A DNA stretch of 64,000 nucleotides, from assembly GCA_029721435.1 (NCBI GenBank), contig CM056574.1, forward strand, positions 28,691,001-28,755,000. Direction: 5' to 3'. Shown here in pieces: positions 13,005 to 25,048 of this stretch. How positions within the stretch are numbered: the first letter of the stretch is position 1; each line of letters starts with the position of its first letter. The notes beneath the pieces are model-generated. The model was not told where the DNA came from. It searched no databases and was given only the letters and a program-made list of their open reading frames with translations. Origin of the DNA: Gymnothorax reevesii (Eukaryota; Chordata; Actinopteri; Anguilliformes; Muraenidae). The translations under genes and the position numbers were made by a program.

Positions 13005-13325
13005 GAATGGTCCACAGCTGAGACATCGGTCTGGAAGGCCTGTGGCCGGGTGTTCAAATCCCAGCAATGTCAATTACTGCGGTCCGCATGGGCTGGGCAA
13101 CAATTAGCTTTGTCTTGCCAGGGACAATGTGGGTTATGCCTGTCAAAATTTGTCAGTCTCATTGCTCTCTAATAGCCAGTCCAGGTCTTCCAGGCGCAAA
13201 TTGTACACTGACTGCTTCATCCTCCATCAGCATAGGCAGCGTGTGATGGGCAGTGCTGCTGCATAGTGTAAAAGAAGCAAGCGCTAGTCCTCTCATGAGT
13301 GAGAGGAATAACATCCCATCCTCCA
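13005..13325 (+). mobile_element. Possible tRNA-derived SINE
   Basis: Positions about 13007-13070 resemble a tRNA gene head: GCTGAGACATCGGTCTGGAA as an A-box-like region, then GGTGTTCAAATCCCAGC as a B-box. The body continues with GTCCAGGTCTTCCAGGCGCA. No flanking duplication was found. Confidence 0.4.
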
Positions 13326-14040
13326 ACTGAATCGATGGTAGCAGGTCACTTCAGTGCACCAGTTTGGCTGTGTTTAGGGTGGGGAAAAAAGAGGGAAAGA
13401 TTATGCCTGGCACTGTTTACCCCCGTAGCTTGCCTCATTGGTGGAAGTGGCTGACCTTTGACCTACAAAAAATGAGGTCAAAATTGGACCGATGACCTTG
13501 ACAACAATTAAGCTTCTGGAGAAGCCCAATTTGCATTACCTGTTAAAACTTTAGGGCTGTTCCAACAATGGTTCAGCTGCTAGAGTGGTTACAACTGATG
13601 AGAAGACAGACAGACCGACAGACAGACAATGACGGGTGAACAACGGAGGAAGTCAATACTGATAAAATTACCGATTCATAAAAACCTAAAAACCTAGTAA
13701 GCTAACAGATTGCATTGCATAGCAAGTTTACACTAAAAAGTGTTACTATGTGCGACATGCAGGAGAACAACCATGGTCACCATGGTTGACCATTTGCTGA
13801 CCATTGTTCAACCAAGTTTAGAAATGGTTTTGACCATGGTTAAGGAATTGATGGACAGTCAACCCTGGTTACGAACAATAACAGCGGTTAACAGAAGTGG
13901 TCCAAAGCCCAATGATTTCAGCTGAATATTTTTTTGGTTATGAATTTTTTTATGAACTGCAGAGGATAAAACCCCCCATATTCTTTGCATATTTACGCTG
14001 AGAAACATTATCCCAAAATTCTTGACCTTGTTGCCCTTGC
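13326..14040. other. Non-coding stretch with repeat fragments
   Basis: Contains GACAGACAGACCGACAGACA (about 13603-13626) of the type seen in LINE tails. At 13770-13900 there is a cluster of ACCATGGT/TGACCAT-type words that look like internal repeats of a short element. No gene seen. Confidence 0.45.
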
Positions 14041-14384
14041 AGTTTTTCAGAGTATTTTGGCCCTTGCCATTTTTTGCGTATAAATGAAAAAATTTTTATT
14101 CCCAGTCTTGTGACTAACCTGTTGCCAATTAAGCTGATGATGTTGCATCTTACATCTTTTCCAGTGTTTTATTGCCCCTGTCCCAACTCTTTTGAAAAAT
14201 GGAATAAAATTCAAAATCAGCAGATATTTTTTACAGAACAATATAATTTTGTAATTTAAGCATTTTAAATGCTGTGCTTGTACTATTTTCCATTAAATTT
14301 AATGTCCAAGAGATTTACAAATAACCGTATTCCATGTATTTCTAGTTTACACAGCATCCCAACTCTTTTGGAAACAGAGTTGTA
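14041..14384 (+). mobile_element. 3' end of a Tc1-like element (5'-truncated)
   Basis: The segment ends TTTACACAGCATCCCAACTC, then TTTTGGAAACAGAGTTGTA. This matches the end of the more complete Tc1-like copy at 31600-32812 (TTTACACAGCATCCCAACTT). An internal CTGTCCCAACTCTTTTGA box also occurs. No transposase frame remains. Confidence 0.65.
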
Positions 14385-17300
14385 GACAGTTCTGCTGGTG
14401 AGAATATTGTTTAATGGAAGGAATTTGATGCTCTGAGTACTTTTTAGAAATGATACTTCTCTATAAAGTGTTGTATTGTAAAGACAAACTGTTGAGAGCC
14501 CTGCTGAGATTTGAACTGAATGTGAATCTTTGTGATATATTCATGATGACATATGTATTAATGTCCACGCATTTTTGGTAGAACTTATTTTTTGTTTATT
14601 TTTAATACATGACATTTAAAGAAAATTTTTCAAAAAGATTTTTCAGCCATTCGGCCCAGGGCCTAGATCCGTTTTAAATCTTTTGAGTTTTCAGGCTTGC
14701 CAGTTTGACCCAGGCAGCTCTGCTGCTCTTTTTGAGGTCATGATATTTTTGTCGTCTCCATCTCTGTGCAACAGATCAGTACAACCGCCAGTATGTGAAC
14801 GTTTGCATCTGTAAGCATGCATGGTCATATGTGTCACATTGCTTTCACTTGTTCCTCATCTCTAACGTACATGCAGAGGAAAGGAGGAGTCAGAGACCTA
14901 AAAAAAATGACCTGGGACCTGAGAGAAACCTCAAAAGCAATTATTTTATTTGCGAACCCGGGAGGTTACTGTGCGCCAGTCAGATGTGCAGTTTGTCTCT
15001 CTGAATATCACAAAACAAGTCTTTGATATGTTTCAAATTACCTGCACAACATGAGCCAGCCTTACTGTATGTGAATGTGCTTGTATATTTGATATGCTAG
15101 GTGGTCTTACATCATTGATAGGCTGGTTTAGCTGATATGCTAGGCCGTCCAACAGCAGTTGAAGGTGAGGCAACCTTGTGGTACTTGGTAACTTAAGCTG
15201 CAGGCACACCTTGCCGGATAGCGTTAACAAACTTTCGATGGATAAACTTTGTGAAAGAAAATTATCTGGTAGTAAATGTCGTCTCCACTGCTGATCGAGG
15301 CTCAAAATGCAAAAAAAACATCAGAAGCCACTTTTTTTTTTCCATCATGGGTCGGTATAGTGCAATCTGGTTCAAGACCCCCTGAGCTTTATCTAAAGAT
15401 ATTCCTGACAGAGTATCTTTGAACCTTTATTGTACCACCGAATTTGACAGAAGATGAAGGGGAGCATGGGACAAGGGTGCAGCAGCAAGTCTCCAGCAGA
15501 ATTTGAACTAACTGGAGCCCTCTCGAGAAATTCAGCACAACTAAATGCCATCAGACATGCACAGACAGAGTAAAGTTTTGATGAGCCCAGCTAGCATTCC
15601 TCTGAATCTCTGAATATCTCCTGTGATCTGAAAAAAAAAACCTATTGTATTCATCACTGGCAAGTATTCTTGCAACTGAACAAAAAACTTTTGATTCTGG
15701 ACTTATCCAACTGAAAAAAAAAATAAATAAATAAAATCAAAACTTGATTTTGACAGTTCAAATAACTCTAATAGATAGTGTTTTAAGATTCTCACCACTC
15801 TTAATTACTGCAAATGAGGTTCAAACTCAGTTTCTCCCAAAAGTGACACATGTACTAGGCTTTTTCAGATCACAGGAGATATGGTAGAGCACTGAGGTCA
15901 TGCTTACATATTTAATTTGAGGGTTAACATATTCTCAGTCGGAAAAGATGTTTCAGCTGGTCTGTGTTCATCCCTGCAAGTCTTCTCTTGTGGCACAATT
16001 ACTCCAGTAAATCTTTCTTTTTTTTTTCTTTGCCAATTAGCACTTCCGCTATCAGGCTCCATCTTATCATGAATTGCCAATCATGCCACATTGAAACAAG
16101 TTTAAATGCCTGTGAGGTGGAGAATTTCAAAAAGAGAGTGTTTTTTTTTTTTTTTTGTTTGCCTCAGGCTCAACTCATGGTAATGAAAATGACCGGGCTG
16201 TTCTTTTCCTTCGAGGTTGAGACCAGAGACTTTGGGGTGGTCAAACTGGGGCCATTAAATACATTAAATGGATTAACGAAGTAAACCATGATTTTTCAGG
16301 TTAAGTTCTATTTGCAAAACAGCGGGTCATAAATGGAAGCTAGTGATGGGCAAATTTTGCACCAATATTTGGAAGTATTTTAATATCCCTGTTGCTCTGG
16401 CAAGACATTCCATGCATGCGCACTCAACAGTTTTCAGTTTCTACAGTTTATGATTAGGAATAGGAGTCATTCTGTACATCAATTATAGGGTCTGCCCAGT
16501 GTTTGCATGGAAGCATCCAGAATGCAAAGGGAAAAATCTTTGCCTCTCACTATATACTGGAGCACATAGGGTTGCCACAGATGTTTTCGAAGGCCCGCAG
16601 GATTAATGACGTTAACTTTAGCATTAGTGATGGGCATGAAACACTGAGGTACCTTCAAAGGAGTATGCAATTACCTTACTTTTTCATGCATCTTTGCTCT
16701 CAATCCCTTCCCATTTGCTTTGGTCTGAATGGAAAGAGATTTGCACAGTGAAGTATTTGTGCCTGTGATGCTTCCACAAACCTTCTGACTAACGGTTTAT
16801 TTTCAGTTCAGTGCACCATGTTTGTTCCCAAAGGACATGCGGGTTGAGTTCTGTAAGCCTTGCTTATACCCTGCAGCCATCAAAACTACAGTGCCTCTGT
16901 CCTTAACAAAGGTGGGCTTAGAAGTGGTAATCCTCGGAGTAAATGCAAAAACGCTGTAATGAGCTTTCTAAGGAGTAGAACAAGAGCCATCTGGCAATGG
17001 CGGATCCCCCGGCTGTAGGTTGCATAACCCACAGGTTGTGTGGACCGACGGACAGACCGAAACCCCCAAAAGGCACAACTAGACCATAAGGAGAAGCTCC
17101 ATACCGAATTTGGTGTTTGTAAGTGGTATAGTTTCTGTCTGGAGTTTCTGTCTCAGAATAAGACCACGCATTTTAGTAGGAAACCTTGTGAGAAGGTGAA
17201 ATGTGCAGCAGTGGCGGAGAACCGGGTGCTTAGAGGGCAGTATCCTTAATAATTCAAGATGGGAGGGAAGGTAAAACAACCCAGGTCACAGCATCAAGGC

Positions 17301-17996
17301 CATTGATGATTATAATGTTGCGAATAACAAATAAAGACAAACCAAGTGAGCAGTTTTGTTTGAGGCGTCCTTATGCAGCCTCGACTGGGCGCCATATACT
17401 GCAGGACCTGGGAAGTAATTTTGAGTTACTGAATGGGTAAAGATATGCAATAAAACTATTTAAAATGTGTTGTGCCCAGCAAAGCAGAAAATTGCAGAAA
17501 ATATCCCTTTCAATCCCTCTGATATGTGATGCTGTTAACAAGATTTTTATGCTCAGTGGTGGAAAAATTATGAGCACAACAGAGGATTCCAATGTGATAA
17601 CTTCTGAAATCCAATAATAATGGAACAGGGTAAAAGTATTTGAAAGATATTAACTGCCATTTTAGAGGATCCTTGTCTATAGTACATTGTACAATATCAG
17701 TTTATAAGATTTGGTCTTGTACTGATTCACAGATTACTCTAAACATTTTTGAAAAGAACATCAATTTACTGAATGTTTATTCATGTGCATTCTTTGCAAT
17801 TTCATGATGTTGGTCTGTCACTGATTGTAATTGGCAGCTTCTTCAGTGTTTATCAAGGCTGTTACATTGCTGGGATGATACACAATCAGTCCATTCAACT
17901 ACTGCCTGTCTGGATGCAGCGCTTATCTTCCATCATTTCCCAATTTCGACTTCGGAGTTCCAATGTTTGTGCTCTGAGTTCCAAATCCTTGTTCAC
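14385..17996. other. Intergenic stretch, no gene seen
   Basis: No exon-like segment found. Decayed repeat words occur near 16985-17110 (GGACCGACGGACAGACCGAA, then a CCGAATTTGGTGT word) resembling LINE-tail motifs. Poly(T)/poly(A) runs occur near 16020 and 16140. Confidence 0.45.
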
Positions 17997-18005
17997 TGAG
18001 AGAGC

Positions 18006-18043
<38 letters not shown>
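17997..18043. repeat. (GA)n microsatellite
   Basis: About 20 GA units with single C interruptions. Confidence 0.95.
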
Positions 18044-18770
18044 ATTCTTACAGTAGTACTGGTCTCGAATTCTATAACCAGCTTCTCCACTGCATCAATC
18101 AACTTCACTATTTGTTGAGCGAGAGAGTGTGTGCTTGTGTATGTACGTGTATACAAATGTGCATCCACACTTGTTTTCTGAAGTTCACGATTTATGAAAG
18201 TGAATATTTTTATTTGACCTCGACAACTCGAGAAAATGTCTTTTTCAACCAAAATTTTTACTCAATCAGGTGCGTTGTTGTCTTTGTTGATCTGTGGAGT
18301 AATATCTTTCACTTTTTATCTGTGGCATTGGGGAGCACACAGAGTTAAATGGTCAGCTCAGCCCACGGAACCCATATATAATAATGTGAGCATATCAAGG
18401 CATTTCCGGGGGAAAAAATAAAAAAAACAGAGCCCAGTCCATGTGGGAGAATTGATTGAGGAAAACACTATTGATTAATGAAGCACAACACCATTTATTC
18501 CCATGTTCATATGCAGGGCTGCTGTCAGCTTCTGTTTAGGATGAGTGATGAAGCAGGGAGCTGGAGCTTTTATTTCTTATGCACAGGGGAGAGAGCTGAA
18601 GGAAAAAGTGAGAGAAAGAGGAAAATAATGTCAAATAGATGAAAAGAACAGGAAATGAGAAGGTAGAAAGAGACAGGGCATGAGGTAGGGCGAGCAGGAG
18701 CAAAGGTAGGAAATCTACTTAAACTAGAGGGCACTCGGAAAAGGGTTTACCTCTGTCATGCCATATATCT

Positions 18771-19130
18771 GTTCTTTTGGTTACAGAATATGTTTAGGAT
18801 CACTTCCAAAATTCAATCAATTCTTTCTTAGACTATTGTCTATTATCCTTCTAAATTTCATGCCAAACCATTCCTAATTTTTTGAGCTATCCGGTCAGAA
18901 ATATCACACAGACCCATGTTAGGCAGATATATTGTAATTCTTTTGGATCCAGAATATTTCCTGGATCACTTCCAAAATTCAATCAACTCATCCTTGGACT
19001 ATCGTCTATCATCCTACTAAATTTTGTGCCGAACCGTCCATAACTTTTGAGTTATTCTGTTGACAGGCAGACACATGGACGGAAAAACAAACAGGGATGA
19101 AAACATTATTTCCTTGTTGGAGGTAATAAA
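18771..19130 (+). repeat. Two tandem 166-bp units of an interspersed repeat with a LINE-like tail
   Basis: TTCTTTTGG...GGATCACTTCCAAAATTCAATCAA occurs at 18772 and again at 18938, spaced 166 bp apart. Each unit includes CTATTGTCTATTATCC or its close variant and a GCCGAACC/GCCAAACC word. The second is followed by GACAGGCAGACACATGGACG, then CCTTGTTGGAGGTAATAAAG, a tail typical of a widespread fish repeat. The family is not assigned. Confidence 0.6.
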
Positions 19131-19179
19131 GAAACAAACAAAAAGAGAGTAAATGTATGGCAATAAAAAAATCAGTATT

Positions 19180-19830
19180 AAACTAGGCTTATGCCGTCAG
19201 AGGCGACGGCTTGGGGTATATCCCCAAACGCCCCCAATCCTCCAATTCCCCAATCCTCGAATAGACCCAATACAATATAAAGCCCCTCAGGTCATGACCT
19301 TTCATTTGAACTTAATTTCAGGTCAATCGGACAAATGGTTCTGAAGATATGGCCAAAATGGTAATTTTCCATCACAAAGCTCCACCTGGTGGCAAAATAT
19401 TGAACCATACAGGTATGATGTCATCATGTGACACATTGTGAGGTCATGACCTTGCAGTTGCACATAGTTTCATGTCAATTGGACAAATGGTTCCAAAGAT
19501 ATGGCAAAACTGGTGAATTTTATGTGACAAAGCTCAACCTTGTGTCACAATTTGAAACAAACAGGTATAATGTCATCATGGGACACATTCTCAGGTCATG
19601 ACCTTTCATTTGCAGTTCATTTGAGGTCAATCGGACAAATATCTCCAGAGATGAGATAAAAAACTGTGATTTTTTTCAGTTTTTGGCCCCTGGTGGCCAA
19701 TCTAGAAATTGTAAATTGTCTAAAATCGTATCAGTTTTACTTATATTACTTATATGCAAAACATGAAATTTCTAATTGAAATATTACTGAAGTTATCGCG
19801 TTAACACGTAGGGCGGTGCGGCAGCGGTCG
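19180..19830 (+). repeat. Repeat element with about three internal 152-bp tandem units
   Basis: GGTCATGACC occurs at 19290, 19442 and 19594, exactly 152 bp apart. Each is followed by TCAATCGGACAAAT or TCAATTGGACAAAT and an AGATATGGC or AGATGAGAT word. The segment opens with a short hairpin (GCCGTC AGAGG CGACGGC near 19193-19210). No coding frame is seen. Confidence 0.7.
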
Positions 19831-19990
19831 GACCAAAAACATAATATATAAAAATAATAAATATATCAAGTAATTGTCACGAACGTGACTGTGTCCTCTG
19901 CTGCATGGACGTGTTCCTGCTAAATATTAGCAAAATTGGTGCATTGGTTCTTGAGATATTGTTACAAAAGCAAAATCTATGAAGTCCTTG

Positions 19991-20260
19991 TGCATGGAGG
20001 TTTATCAGTTTCACCTGCGTTATGACTCCGGACCTCTCACACTTTTCTTTACTCAGGGGTTGGCGTGTTTTTCGTTATTGTTTAAATAGTTTAAATGAAA
20101 TAAGATCATTTGAAATGTCTTTATGCAATTCCATTGCTTCAAATTATCTTATTTCATTTAAATGTTTAAAGGATCAAGAAACACATGCATTTCTTCCAAC
20201 CCCGGTGTAAAGAATAGTGTAAGAAGTCCGGAGCAGGTGAAACTGATTAACATCCATGCA
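19991..20260. mobile_element. 270-bp palindromic foldback element
   Basis: The 28-bp left end at 19991-20018 matches the reverse complement of 20233-20260 at 26 of 28 positions. Pairing continues inward: CTCCGGAC with GTCCGGAG; the GGGGTTGG and CCAACCCC blocks; and TTTAAATGAAATAAGAT near 20090 with ATCTTATTTCATTTAAA at 20146-20162. The element is essentially one long imperfect hairpin with no coding frame. Confidence 0.75.
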
Positions 20261-21849
20261 CGTGCAAACATCAGATGTGCGTTATTAATGAAGACTGACC
20301 ACACCTGATAATGTTGAGAGTTTTGGGATCTTTTGCAATGGTAATTTGAATGAATGATTGAAAACAGGTCATTATTTTCAAGGGATGGGTTTGAGCTTCT
20401 CCAATCACCATTTCACCAGCTGCCACAGATATGTATGTGTATAGCGGTGTGCCGTCAGATGTTCAGAGGGCCTTTGTTATCCTCACCTTTTACCACATGA
20501 CTGAGCTCAAGCTGTTCTCGTTCAAGTTCTCCTTATTAACAATCAAACAATTAATCAACTGGAAAACCAAGAACAATCCATGGCCTATAACAAGAAACGA
20601 TAATGAAAAACTGAATCCCTCTTGCCTAAATTTATATAATTGATATGACATTGTAAAGACAGCAACGGCAAGATAAATGCAAAAAATCTGAAACTTCCGC
20701 TGACTTTGCAGCATTCATTTTCGCCATCACTCAGCTTTGCAGCGTGCCTAACAATGCCCTTAAGCGCGGCTACATTCAGAATATAGAACAGATTTTTGTG
20801 GCTAATTGCTTAATGAGCCTCACAAATTAAGCAAATCTGCGCTGTTTCATGAGCTACAAGAGCACAGAGATGATAAAGACATCATATTTTACGTTGTCAT
20901 TTTTGAACGGTAGAAAACGCCGTACAGAACAATGAAGTAGGGGAGGAAGTAGGTGAAGAGCAGTTGGTGTGATCTCATTGTAAAATGGTCTGTAGTCACT
21001 CTCAGATGTATTTTCATGAGACATACTTGTATTTGGGCCTGTGTGTGTGATAGAGTACATAAACGTTAAGCAAGAAATACATGCTGCAAGGAGTATTTGA
21101 CGCCATGGATTTAAGTGAGCCTGCCAGGGGAATAATCATTCTTTCCAAAGCCTGTTTGTTTTCACTTTGATAGAGTTTGAAGAGTGTAAATTTGCCTTCA
21201 CCTGTCGTTGCCATCCACACCCACCGCCACCCACCCGTTTGATCTCCCACTGTCATGTTTAATGAGCTCCTTTTTAAGATTTCCCATGTCTCCCCACCAC
21301 ACACCCAGTGTAAAACTTGGCTGCAGATTAAAGGCTTCAAGCTCTGCTGACAGATACTGAGAAGTAGGGAGACTGAGGTTAATTACTGGGGTGACTTCTT
21401 GCCTGATCTTCGAGGGTGCCATCTTCCCAATTTTATCCTCTGTATGTATTCAGTCAACATTTCCCCAAAACCTTTGACCACGGGGAAATAAGCAAGTCAA
21501 CAAACTCTCCATTGTTGTTTGTTTCAAAGAAAACAAAATGATGAATTTTTATGAATATTTCTTTTTTGAATGTTCTAAGTAAGAAAGTTCGAAACTGTCG
21601 TAAGTCATAAGTCACCATCTTCATTTCGAACACACAAACATGGTCTTTTGAGTTTGAATCTCATCTTGGGTTCAAACATTTTGAACAGAGCCTAAAAACA
21701 CAAACCGAACAGTTTAGACAAAACCAAAGATTTTTTCATGATGCACAAATAGGACTTGCAAAGCCTTCAAATGGAAGCCTAAAAGGCATGCGAGCTCAAC
21801 TCAATCACTCATTCTACAACAAATGAGTTGAAGGCCAGAACAGAGACAT
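20261..21849. other. Intergenic stretch, no gene seen
   Basis: No exon recognised. The stretch 20700-20860 (CTAATTGCTTAATGAGCCTC and neighbours) has a non-repetitive, homeodomain-site-rich texture that might be a conserved non-coding element, but this cannot be shown without alignment. Confidence 0.4.
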
Positions 21850-22779
21850 GAAGCTTTGGGCATGCTTTGGGCTGGAATGACCCACCAGGCCATAGCAACC
21901 CGCTTCAATTGCTACCAGTTGACAGTAACACGGCTTCAGACATGTCACAGGGTCACTGGGAGAGTCAGGTGCCACCCGCGACCTGGGCCTCAGCCTGTTA
22001 TGACGTTGAGACAAGACCGTTATATTCGACGTCAGCACCTAAACAACCACACACTAACTGCAGCAAGAATGGCGTCAGAAGTGATAGAGCCTTACGGAAG
22101 ACCAATAAGTCCAATGATAGTGATAAGGCGGCTACGAAATGTAGGGTTAAGGTGTCGACGGCCATACAGGGGGAGCATCCTGACTACAAGTCATCGTGCC
22201 CTACATCTGCAGTTTTCACAGTAACATCTTCGCCAACAACGTGCCTTCTCCTGGTGGATTGTTTTCAGTGACAAATCACGCTTGTGTGTGTCTTTTGTCG
22301 ATGGTAGGCGATGGTTTATCGCCTTCGAGGAGAACACTATGCTGACGCATGTGTGATTGAACGTGACCATTATGGCAGAGGTTTGGGGGGCAATAAATGC
22401 CAGCTTCAGGAGGGAATTAGTGATAGTGCAGGGAACACTAACAGCACAATGCTATGTGGACCGGATTTTGCGCCCCGTAGTGTTGCGTCTGTTTAGGCAT
22501 GATCAATACCAATTGATGTTTCGGCAGGACGCCTGAAACATCAACGCCCGACCCCACACTGCAAGAGTAACACAGGACATTTTTCAATATTCGAGCATCA
22601 CTGTGATGGATTGGCCGGCTGTCTCCCCCGATCTGAACCCCATCGAACATCTATGGGATAAGCTGTGACGTTTTGCGCGTCAGTGTCAACCTCTGCTTCG
22701 TGATGTCCAAACGTTAACTGTGGCACTGCAGGAGGAATGGGGGAAAATCCCCAGCCAACCATATCACCCGCCCATGTGA
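21850..22779 (+). pseudogene. Tc1-like transposase, broken
   Basis: A Tc1/mariner-family transposase moves its own element by cut-and-paste. The first about 120 codons (21856-22224) show the N-terminal helix-turn-helix region: GMTHQAIATRFN, then QDRYIRRQHL. After a frame change near 22225 the catalytic core follows: VFSDKSR (first aspartate), an ARPHTAR block (second-aspartate region) and SPDLNPIEHLWD (the final glutamate of the DDE triad). A frameshift and TGA stops (near 22533 and 22667) make it non-functional. Terminal repeats were not clearly found. Confidence 0.8.
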
Positions 22780-24167
22780 CTCTTCCCAGTCCTGTCTTCG
22801 TGCTTGTGCATGTGCACAAGGTGGACACACTCGCTACTGAGGTCGATTACGGGGGTGCCCTGCTTGTTGCATCATCTCTGTCCATATGACTTGTCAGAAC
22901 AATGCTCAACTGTATGAACTCTGTGGTCAAATGATTATGCAATAAAGCCAAATCAAAAGACTTCACACGTGATGTTTGTTACTTTTCTTATTCAAACTAA
23001 AAACTAATCATGCGTTTTCTATGTGTGTCAGTATACATGTTTCCATAGTCACCCTTCAGAACATTTTAAGTAAAAGCAGCGACATGAGCATTCAATCATA
23101 TAGATCATTTGAAGACAAATTATTTTCATTTGATATGGGCTATTGTCTTTATTTACGAAATGACAGACAGCTGACAGATAAGATCTGGGGGCATGAGAGG
23201 TGTTATGATGAAACATCCCTGTTTATTTGGCTTCTCATTACAATCATGAGCGCTTCATGTTCATCTTAAGTCAACACCACTCTCCATCTCCTGTATACCG
23301 AGAGAGGGCTTGTGAACCCAATCCTCCTGTTGCCCATGGTTCACATGGTATTCTAGAAATGTGTGCTTTTGTCAATCGCTTTTGTATCTCAGGCTGACCA
23401 CCATGGAAACTGCTCTCCATCTCACCATCTCCCTCTGTCTGAAGAGTTCTCATCTCTTTATTTGGAGTCTTTCCAAGCCTTCTGACAGCTGCCTGAGGAG
23501 AAAAAGAAAAGCAGGACACATCATCTCTACCAGAGAGAGAAGCATTAATGGAAAAAATAGGTCAAGTAGAATCTGTCAGAAAATTTCTGTGGGGTCCTTA
23601 GAATTTGCTGACTGATTGTGGGGAGGTGTGGACACTGGACTTGTGATATCACATTACCTCTGACAAAGGAATTGCTGTCGTCTGAAAAATGTCTCTCAAG
23701 CTGGGATGAAGAGAATACTCTGATAAGTTTGTTTCTTTTCCCCTCCTCTCTTCATTTTCCTCACAATAGAACCCTTTAAGTCCAAGTGCGAGGTATAAAA
23801 GAGAGCAGGAATATAAAGAATTTGTCAGAAGAGCAACAAAAGAAACCTGGAATGATTATTTTTTTGTTCAGTCTTCAGTGATAAAGTGAGACACGGGTCC
23901 CTCACTCTTACAATGCAACTTTGTTCTGGTATGTTTTTGTTGGCTTTGTGGCCTCCCAGTAGGTGTCACAGAGCTGTTGTTGTAAATACGTATTTTCAGA
24001 GGTAGTTATGTATTTATAAAAAGAAAATACATTTTAAGAATGCTTTTGTTCTTGCTGTTGGTGGCGTTGTTCCCACCCACTCCCTATTGTGACTGTTGAT
24101 GGGTCCTGCCACTAGAAATACCTCCTTAAAAGTATGCACCCTAGCTACCTTCCCAATGAGCCTGGCT
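22780..24167. other. Non-coding stretch, no gene seen
   Basis: The first about 180 bp are probably the 3' non-coding part of the Tc1-like element (CAATAAAGCC near 22940). The remainder holds no recognised feature. Confidence 0.45.
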
Positions 24168-24232
24168 CTTTGGTGATGTGGTCAGAGCAGTTGATTCTAC
24201 TTGGGAGTCTGGGGTTCAATTACCAGCCTGGT
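24168..24232 (+). mobile_element. tRNA-like SINE head, partial
   Basis: GTGGTCAGAGCAGTTGATTC followed by CTTGGGAGTCTGGGGTTCAA resembles a tRNA-derived SINE promoter, with A-box GTGGTCAGAGCAG and B-box GGTTCAATTACC. No full body or flanking duplication was found. Confidence 0.45.
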
Positions 24233-24505
24233 CCCTCCTTTGGCCTGCCACACTATTCTCAAATTTTTCCTTGCAAAGAAAGTGTTATAAAGTCAAGTTT
24301 TTACAAAAGAGGACCATAATAAATCCTGATATACCACTTCCAATCAGGATTCAGAAATGCCTAATACCTTTTTCGCATGTCTCTCAAACGTTCTGAAGTA
24401 TGCACGCAAAGAGTATGGGTAACACTTTACAATAAGGGTACAACAATTAACAGTTATTCTACCATTCATTCCAGCGAATTCTGCATTTTGATTGGTTAAC
24501 ACCAG

Positions 24506-24764
24506 GTATCTATTCACCGTTATCTTGCACTGGGTCAAGACCTCGAACTGTGTGAAGACCTCTCGCTTGATAATCGAGCCGCTTCAATAGAAAACGTAGG
24601 CTATTCATTTCCGTGTCCAAAAAAGGCGACCGCTGTGGCGTCTGACATTCCCACTTCAAACTTCGACTTCGGAAATTTAGAGGAAATATTTCGCAATGAT
24701 GATATCAAACCTGAATGGTGTGATGACGATTTAGACATCTCTGAACCAGTTAACAAAACACTCG
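24506..24764 (+). pseudogene. Exon-like open segment carried inside the DNA transposon, function unknown
   Basis: Positions 24506-24764 are open for 86 codons plus one base. They are preceded by an acceptor-like GGTTAACACCAG and followed by a consensus donor G|GTAAGTAA. The peptide is acidic, with FGNLEEIFRNDDIKPEWCDD followed by DLDISEP. I do not recognise the family. It could be a coding exon of the transposon's own protein left in a deleted copy, or a captured host exon. Coding use is inferred, not shown. No partner exon was identified. Confidence 0.4.
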
Positions 24765-25048
24765 GTAAGTAATATGTAAGAAGTTGTTTATAAACTTTGG
24801 TAAATGCTGCCTCAGAGACATCATTTGAACAGTTCAAAATATCCTTTTGAATTAAAAAAAAATTAAAAATCACTGTGTATTTGTTATTAAAGTGAAACTT
24901 TGTTCATGTAGATACCAATGTAGTTTAACTAGTATATTTATGTATGTATGTATATTTTGAACTGTTCAAATGATGTCTCAGAGGCAGCGTTGACAGAAGT
25001 TTATAAACGACTTCTTACATATTACGTACCGAGTGTTGTGGTGTTAAC
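24749..25048. repeat. Internal inverted repeat within the DNA transposon
   Basis: The 94-bp arm at 24749-24842 matches the reverse complement of 24952-25048 with scattered differences. The left arm includes the end of the exon-like segment and its splice donor, so a mirrored copy of that exon end is present on the minus strand. The two arms, read in opposite directions, give nearly the same peptide (NCSNDVSEAA). Confidence 0.75.
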
